Assembly: GCA_023213395.1 (NCBI GenBank)
Contig: CM041465.1
Span: 206,839,741-206,903,740 of the forward strand
Length of the DNA: 64,000 nt
Direction: 5' to 3'
DNA from: Cycas panzhihuaensis
Taxonomy: Eukaryota; Cycadophyta
The notes beneath the pieces are model-generated. The model had not been told where the DNA came from and made no database searches. It saw only the letters and a program-made list of their open reading frames with translations. Position numbers and translations under genes: made by a program. This document shows positions 57,141 to 64,000 of the stretch, one piece after another; the first letter of the stretch is position 1; each line of letters starts with the position of its first letter.

Positions 57141-58060
57141 GTTAATAAAGTGTGTAATATATGACCTTGTATTAGTAATGTAGATGAGACTACCTATAAG
57201 TTTCTTATAGAGTATTGTATCTGCCTCCCTAGTTTCACCATCAGTTGAGAGTTTGGTATTAGGATCCATAGGTAAAGCCACTGGTCAAGTATCTTCTAAC
57301 TAAAACTTGGTTACAAGATTATTGATGTATTTTTCTTGAGAGAAGAAAAAATTTCCATTCTTTTATATTACTTTAATTCTAAAGTAATATTTCATTAAAC
57401 TTAGGTTAGATAATTTAAATATTTTACTAAGGTCCTTTTTTAGTTGGCTTATTGCATGTTCATTATTACCCATTATTAGCATATCATCTATAAAGATTAT
57501 AAGATAAGTAACTTTATCTTTTTAGTGCTTGATGAATAGTGTTACATCAATATCTTGGTAGTCACAAAACTTGTATCCAAGTTACCTCATTCTTTTAGAG
57601 AACTTAGTAAACCAAGCATGAGGGGCTTATTTAAGGCTGTACAAGGACTTTCTGAGTTTGTAAACCTTATGTTTTTGACCTTTGATTTCGTATCCTTCTG
57701 GTTGAGTCATATAAATTTCTTCTTCAAGATCCTCATTGAGAAACATAGTCTTAATATCAAGTTAGTGGATTTTCCAACCTTATTGAGCAGCCAAGGCCAT
57801 AAGAGTTCTAATTGTAGGCCACTTAGTTATAGGTGTAAAGACTTTAATGTAGTCGATGCCTTTCCTTTGTATGAATATTTTAGCTACCAACCTCAACTTA
57901 TATTTTTCAAGGGTGTTATTTGATCTGTATTTAGTTTTTAACATCCATTTATTTTGAACTAACTTTATACCAAGTGGTAGATCAGTGAGCTTCCATATAC
58001 TATTTTTTATGAGAGATTGGTATTCTTTATTTATTGTATTTCTTTAAACTATATGTTTTA
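57141..58060 (-). pseudogene. Copia-5 reverse transcriptase remnant
   Basis: Reads FIDDMLIMGNNEHAISQLKK near 57440-57510, with FIDD at the catalytic site, then LSKIFKLSNL, SSQEKYINNLVTKF, PMDPNTKLSTDG and YKKLIGSLIYI. Earlier domain parts are legible between 57560 and 58050. There are only a few stops, at apparent Gln or Trp positions. Confidence 0.87.
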
Positions 58061-58629
58061 TAGCTTCCTAGTACAAGAGGGACTCTTCATTAAGAGTAAG
58101 GTACAATTCTACCAGTTCAAGCTTAATATATAATGATTCTTATATCCTTGTTGTATGGGTACTTCGAGTGCTAATTTTTCCCACCTCATCTAGTCGTATA
58201 TCTTTATTGAACTAGTAAGCTTCACGAGATCCTCAAGTTGGAAATGAGGTCCTCATTTTCTCAACTTCTTAGTTCTTATATTATTCATTAAAATATTTAT
58301 TTTATGAGGAGGATGTTAATGTGCCTAAGAAAGATGGTCCTTCTACCACCATTTTGCTTTTATCAACTGAAGGTGGAGAGAATGATTCTTCTATAATGGC
58401 TTTACCTTTGTCAACTCTACTATCATCAAAAGATGGTGGTAGATGTACACCCATTAGTTCAAAGTCACAACTTATATCCTCTAAGGCTCTATTGTCAGCT
58501 TCTAATATTTGGAGTAATTTATATATGTCCCCTCTCCCCAGTTTTAGAATCTAAACATCATACTTGATAATATCGTTGTAATAGCATAAGGGTATCTTAG
58601 AGTCCAATCTAAGCAACTAATCCTCTATC

Positions 58630-59420
58630 TTTATAAAAATGATATCTTTAGTAATGATGACCTTTTGTTATAAAGGTACAAAGACCTTATACCTTTTCTT
58701 GTCAATAGAGTATCGGTCAAAGATGCCTTGAAGTACCCTTGGCTAGAGTTTATTTCAATCTGCATCCAGAATATGGGTATAGCATATAGAGCTAAAAATT
58801 TTAAAGTTGTGAATAATAAGGGGTTGTCCTGACCACTTTTTATTAGGTGATTATCCTTCCTTTGATGGGCTAATAGCATTGATATAATAAATGACTATCT
58901 AAATGGCTTTAACCCATAGGTAGATAGGTATATTTTTATACACCAACATAGCTTGATCCATGTTCATAATTATTATATTCATGCACTCAGTTACTCCATT
59001 TTGTTGTGGGGTATTTACTACTATTATTTGATGTTTAATGCCATTATTTCAAAGGTATCTTTTAAAATTATGTGAGGTATATTCACCATTATTATTAATT
59101 CAAAGATATTTGAGTTAATAACCTAACTTTTCTATAGTATGGGATTTGAATTCTTTGAATACATAGAAGACTTCATCTTTCTTATGTAGAAAAGCTACCC
59201 ATACTTTCTTGGTGAAATCACTAATGAAAGAGATGTAATATAACTTAACCTTTAATGAAGAAATAAGCATTGGTCTACATAAATTAGAGTATACCAATTA
59301 TACTGGTTGGCTTAATTTCCACTGACTTTTGGGAAATAGTTGTCAATGAGATTTAGCAATGATATAAGCTTCATATTTGAAGGGCTTAGAGGAAAACTTT
59401 GGAAGACTTAGAAGAGTGTT
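58630..59420 (-). pseudogene. Copia-5 integrase remnant
   Basis: Open stretch 59115-59297 begins MVYSNLCRPM and continues FISDFTKKVWVAFLHKKDEV. It continues into an NNGEYTS block and NTPQQNGVTECMNI with the Gln pair intact. The C-terminal part (58631-58879) is shifted. The first Asp region reads VYSNLC where copia has VHSDLC. Confidence 0.86.
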
Positions 59421-59839
59421 ACAAAGATCTCTAAGTCTATTGATGTGAACATGACCCATGCAAGCATGCTAAAGAGCTTCTAGTAACAATGATGGGTGGG
59501 TCAGGATGGAGTTAAATACAAATTCTTCATTAGCACAAGGGCTTTAGGCATAATGGGTTTCAGAAGATGGAAAGCCATTTAATTGAAAGATTTTGCCAGT
59601 GAGATATATCGTCAAGATCACTTGATTAGTTGGAGGGCGAATGACCTATAGAGTCAGGTCATTTATGATTACTCTTAGATTAAATACATGAGAGATAAGT
59701 GCGGATAAAGAGGGTAAGCTTTGTTTGAGATTGGGTGTGTATAAGATATCAAGCAATGCAAAATCTCTTAAGACTAAGAGTTTCAGGTGAATATTACCAC
59801 TTCCTTCAATAGGTTATTATGATTTATCATCCATGTGAA

Positions 59840-59970
59840 TAACTCCTTAAATATTTAAGTCAAATGTTTGATATAAACTATGATTATATATCATATATTG
59901 AGTTGCTTATGTGTCTACGATCCATAGTCTATTGATTGAAGCAACACTATTTGCAATTCCAATAGGGTTT
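59840..59970 (-). pseudogene. Copia-5 protease remnant
   Basis: Reads LWIVDT, a stop, then ATQYMIYNHSLY, aligned with copia WxxDSGATxHM. The Asp is present, the Gly position is a stop. Confidence 0.75.
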
Positions 59971-60179
59971 ATCATTGGTAAAGGGAATTCGTAAGTGATA
60001 TATCCACATCAAGCTTCAAAGTATCTATGTGGTTGGTCCGTGGCATTTGATACTGAATATCCCTTAATTCTTTGAAAATATGCTTGTACAAAACCTGTAC
60101 CACTAAAAGATTCTTTATAAGTTTCTTCAATATTATGAGCTCCATGTTTGGGTTGGAACTAGGGCAACTTATAAGTAGC

Positions 60180-61255
60180 AATTCTACAGTTTTTGTAAAG
60201 TATCTTTTATAATTATGTCAATCATACATAATAGTTTGATTGCTAGTCCCTAAAAGGGTACTAATTTGGCCTGACTATCTTGCATTTTATTAAGGTGGCC
60301 CTTGGCCTTGAGATAGTTAAGACTGTGATTGAGAGTTTTATTGACTATATAGAAGATTTCCCATGTTTCTTCCTCTTCTTCTTGCTTTGTTATTTTCTCT
60401 ACCATGAGAGGGACCTTGATTTATTACATAGTAAATTTCTTCTTCCATCTTAAAGGTTGCATCTAGAAGAGAGTCATAGGCTACAAAGTTAGTATCAAAG
60501 GTCTTACTAAATTCTATAAACTTCTCAGTAAGTATTTTGAAGTTGAGTGTCTTCAATATTCCACTAGATTGAAGACTTCCAAGTAAGTTTTTATAATTAA
60601 GGACATGTAGACATAATTAGATCAAGAATGCCCAAGTGATGCATTGGGTCTTAAAATCTTTGTTAATTACTTGATTTATTGATCGAAGAAGTTTTATTGT
60701 CTCACGATCTCATCTCTTTTGTATTTTTAATTTGTTCATTTTTAGAACAAGATAAACAAATTCTAAGTCTCACTTAGTATTAAAGTTATTCTTGAAAACT
60801 TCAAGGACCTTCTAGGCTATATCATGTTGCTTTTTATTAATCAAGCTATGCAAGGAGTGATCGGTAACCAATAGAATTCCTGCATAAATATTTTCATCAT
60901 CTATCTCCCATTGTAGTTTAGTTGTGCCATTTTTAGGAGTTGTTAGAGCAGCTCTACTAGAAGTAGGTGTTGTAGCTATTGTAGGTATGATGAGTGTAGG
61001 TTGCAAGTGGACTCTCCAAAGGCCTTCATACTTTACAGTATTTTTAACTCCAGTATACCACAAATCTAGATTTTCTTTACCTTTCAATATGCAATTGATG
61101 TTCTGCTTAAATTGAGATGATATGGTGATAATAAAGAAGTAGAAGAGATGATAGAAGTATATGCCACTAACATGTGTGGATACTACACCTGGTGTAGTAG
61201 AGATGAAGAAATGAATACTATGATAAGAAGGTAAGTAATGATTAAGTATTTTCAA
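60180..61255 (-). pseudogene. Copia-5 gag remnant
   Basis: The open stretch 60812-61255 contains LKGKENLDLWYTGVKN, GLWRVHLQP and a WEIDDENIYAGILLV block, the copia gag N-terminal pattern. The open stretch 60338-60556 gives FKILTEKFIEFSKTFDTNF and ends with an Arg-rich segment RENNKARRRGRN, likely before the knuckle. Stops lie between them. The true start codon is not certain. Confidence 0.78.
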
Positions 61256-61259
61256 TAAT

Positions 61260-63100
61260 TATAAAGAATGAGTATAAGAAATGATGTAAGAATGAGGTCT
61301 AATATAATACTGGTAAAGAGTGGAAATATATCATGCTACTAACCTCTAACTTATGTTCAAATATAGGTGAGGTTTTGATGCTTAAGGCTTCTAGTATATG
61401 AGTAGTATATGATTAGGGCCTTCACCAATGATACCTACACCTACACTAGGTGATAAAATCTAAGTTATAATGGAGCCTAGGTACTCCTAGTCCTCACCTA
61501 GTTCACCAATGATCCAAGTCACAGTGGATCCCAAGTACTCCCAATCCTCACCTAATTCACCAATAAGTAGCTATATACCTTCTCCAAAGAGTCAAATGAT
61601 ACACATGTATCTTACAAATATGATAGATATTTGATCAGGTTGATTTTAATCTTACATTAAGGTTTTAGTTATCCTAGTTGGTTATCAGGATAATCCATGA
61701 AAGGAGCCTATAGGTATGGCTAACCTATCACTCCACTAGTATTTTGGTTAAGACTAGGTCTATAATAAAACTTAGATCTTACTTAGGGCCTAGACTTTGG
61801 CTAATCATGGTCTATTTCAACCAAGGCGAATATGCATATAAGTCAAGAACTGGTGGTATAAATCAAACATAATGGGTTCATTTTGGGGAATATGAAAATA
61901 TATTTATGTTTATGTTGCTAAAATAAATTATTAATATGTTGATTCTTGTTTTTATGCTTTTGTCTATTAATATAAATATACATGAATAAATATGTAAAGA
62001 TGTTAAGTATAAACACTGGATTTTACTATGATCTAGGTGTTTTACTATTATAATGAGTTTGTTTTACTTTTGCTATTTAAAAACTCCCTTCTTTTTTGTT
62101 AAGAAAAGGGAAAAAGTAAAAAAACTTAAAATTTACTTCTAAACTTAAGTTCTAACCAAGAGAGGAAGTACTATGAAAAGTAATAGGAATTTGAATCTTC
62201 TGTCATAACCTTCTATATGGTCATGAAAATATATGAGATGACTAAAAAGTTTTAGCTCAAAACGTCACTCTCCTACATGATAGATCTCACTATGGTGAGT
62301 CAAAAATTCTTCTCATGAAACTTTTGAAAATGAGTAGAAATAACATGAAACTCGCCGAAACTCCTATAAGACTTTTTCTTGGAAAAAATCTAAATTTTGA
62401 AGAAATCTTTATCTCTACTATACCAAATCTTATATAACTTGATTTGTGGATTTCTTCAGGTTATATGTACTAAATCCCTTAAGAAATTTTGATATGTAAT
62501 TAAAATTTTAAGAAAATTTCTCAAAAAAGTAGTCAAATTAGGGCTGACTAAACTTCTACTTTTTTAGGATGATTGAGGTAAAATATAAAGATGGTACAAT
62601 AAACAAAAATGTTTGTCTTGCTTAAGCATCCCTCCTTGTAAATTTTTATCCAAAACAAATAACTTTTAATTTTCACCTCTCATAGGGCCAAACAACCTTT
62701 TTTTAAACAATTTAGTCTTATTTCTGCCACCTATAAACAACTAAAAATTTACCCTACAACTTTACAATATATATTTTATAACTAACAATTGATTTATAAT
62801 GAAAATTTAATAGAATCTCCCTTAGTAAAATTTAAAATTAGCTACAAAGATTGATAAAAGGCTAATTTTTTTAGGAGCTTAAAACCAACAAACCTTCTTT
62901 CAGCTAACAACATTGATCCTCAATGCACTTACAAATAAATAGAAGATATTGAAATATGCTACAAATAAAATATAAGATTTGCATTATAATAAAACTCTCA
63001 AATTTTTAAAAATAATAAATGCATTCTCAATACTTCACATTGAAATTGAAGGAGAGGTAAAATGACTCCATGCAAATGGAATGGAGTGAATAGATCCATA
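61260..63100 (-). other. Copia-5 leader, no gene seen
   Basis: About 1.8 kb without coding character. A 54-bp tandem repeat of two copies lies at about 61462-61569 (AAGT...CTCCxAxTCCTCACCTA). Confidence 0.65.
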
Positions 63101-63112
63101 GCTCTAATACCA
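63101..63112 (-). other. Copia-5 primer binding site
   Basis: The minus strand reads TGGTATTAGAGC, tRNA-Met type, two bases from the LTR. Confidence 0.88.
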
Positions 63113-63114
63113 CA

Positions 63115-63426
63115 TGAAGGAAGGATGGATCTAGAGAATAAATCACTCACATACACACAATAGTAATGGAGAATGAAAACTAGATAAAACAATATATGAG
63201 ATCAAAACTTGGAGGTGAAAATAAATAACAAATCCCTCCTTGAGATTTCATATTTTATTATTAAGTATGAGTATTAAGGTTAGGATTTTTCCACCTAATG
63301 ATATGAACCCAAAATTACATCTAAATATATATAAAGCATATTTCACTAAGAGACTAATGCCAACAATATATCCTAAGATTACTTAATTAATCTACACAAG
63401 TGACATTCATACATTAACCTCTTTTA
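63115..63426 (-). repeat. Copia-5 5' LTR
   Basis: 312 bp, starts TGAAGGAAGGATGG and ends CTCTTTTA; directly followed by the CTTAT target duplication. Confidence 0.93.
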
Positions 63427-64000
63427 CTTATACTTTTTTATCCTACCTTCTTTAAAATAGTTCTCAAACTCTAAAGAGTTGAACTCATCTTTATTATCAA
63501 TTATTAAATATTTGATTGACCTACTAGTACTCTTCTCAACCAAAGCCTTAAACTGCTTAAACACATTAAAAACTTTAGATTTCCTTTTCAAAAAATACAC
63601 CCATACCTTTCTGGAGTAATCATCTATAAATATGACAAAGTATAATGATCCTTTATAAGATGTTGGAGGGGTTAGTCCCTACACATCTGAATAAATGTAA
63701 TCCATAATACCTTTACTAGTGTAACTCCCTATATTAAACTTAAGTCTATACTACTTTCCAAAAATATAATGTTTATAAAATATCAAATCTAAAAGCTACA
63801 AGTTAGGAAGTAACTTATAATTCACTAATATATTAAGTCATCTCTCACTTATGTACCTAAGTCTCTGATGCCATAACTAAGTTGGATCTTCTACAGCCTT
63901 TGATATTATAGTTATATGGCTAACATCTATACTTCTCACCAAAATATAAAGGTTTATTTTTTTTAAGGATTTCATAATAACTAAGGTACCCTTTGACACC
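63427..64000 (-). pseudogene. Copia-4 integrase, catalytic core half
   Basis: On the minus strand near 63440-63520 it reads LIIDNKDEFNSLEFENYFKE, the region around the second catalytic Asp (LRSDNGGEF in the family), and runs into KKYK at the Copia-5 insertion point. Further right is a KAWVYFLKRKS-type block near 63570-63610 and a degraded pre-integrase. It continues out of the window. Confidence 0.82.

Larger units (their letters stand above)
55782..63426 (-). mobile_element. Copia-5: youngest-looking copia, nested in Copia-4 integrase
   Basis: LTRs 55782-56094 and 63115-63426 are highly similar. The target-site duplication CTTAT is exact (55777-55781 and 63427-63431). The internal minus strand reads primer site, leader, gag, protease, integrase, RT, RNase H, polypurine tract, a full copia. 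The integrase motif PQQNG is uninterrupted, unlike Copia-3 and Copia-4. Confidence 0.93.
52854..64000 (-). mobile_element. Copia-4: Tork/Tnt1-like copia, split by Copia-5 and cut by the window end
   Basis: The 3' LTR occupies 52854 to about 53506, followed by polypurine tract, RNase H, RT and the C-terminal half of integrase up to 55781. The core half of integrase resumes at 63427. The reading frame is continuous if Copia-5 and one copy of its target duplication are ignored. Gag, primer site and 5' LTR should lie right of 64000. Confidence 0.87.

Noticed and set aside
1-64000. Integrated DNA virus (pararetrovirus or similar)
   Set aside because: Every RT seen is bounded by LTRs and matches copia or gypsy domain order; no coat or movement protein motifs were noticed.

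Overview
The window is plant-type nuclear DNA: very AT-rich, visibly poor in CG dinucleotides, and packed with long terminal repeat (LTR) retrotransposons in several states of decay. I found no convincing host gene, rRNA, tRNA, CRISPR array or prokaryotic signal. Primer sites resembling plant initiator tRNA-Met (TGGTATCAAAG type), chromodomain-bearing Ty3/gypsy elements, Tork-like Ty1/copia elements and a Tat/Ogre-like element with long LTRs point to a seed plant with a large repeat-rich genome. A gymnosperm is plausible, and a gnetophyte is one guess because of the extreme AT bias, but the sequence does not settle this.

Layout. (1) Positions 1-915 are low-complexity flank. (2) Copia-1, minus strand, 921-6618, sits next to a PBS plus LTR fragment of a second minus-strand element (6717-7024), probably inserted into its leader. 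(3) Positions 7025-10435 are AT-rich with a 153-bp tandem duplication. (4) Gypsy-A, a minus-strand chromovirus, spans 10441-40957 because it was split twice: by Copia-2 (plus, 15544-30983) and by Copia-3 (plus, 31451-39872). Copia-2 in turn holds a gag-only element (minus, 16899-19883) and a second chromovirus, Gypsy-B (plus, 20194-25369). (5) A Tat/Ogre-like element on the minus strand begins at 41850. It has long LTRs, gag and protease, but no recognisable reverse transcriptase or integrase. In their place, on the opposite strand, lies a decayed two-exon coiled-coil gene (45751-47605). (6) The right LTR of the Tat-like element is broken at 52853 by Copia-4 (minus, 52854 to beyond the window), whose integrase is split by Copia-5 (minus, 55782-63426).

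Target-site duplications read directly from the sequence support this history: TGTCT exact for the gag-only element, TAAAA exact for Gypsy-B, CTTAT exact for Copia-5, AAACC for Copia-1, and near-matches CATGT/CAGGT, TAATT/CAATT and GCATG/ACATG for Copia-2, Copia-3 and Gypsy-A. All of the protein-coding remains carry stop codons or frameshifts, and many stops look like C-to-T change at Gln or Arg codons (CAG, CAA, CGA), as expected of old methylated repeats. The two observations most worth follow-up are the antisense gene inside the pol-less Tat-like element and the compact gag-only element with intact ends. Domain limits are approximate because all reading was by eye.
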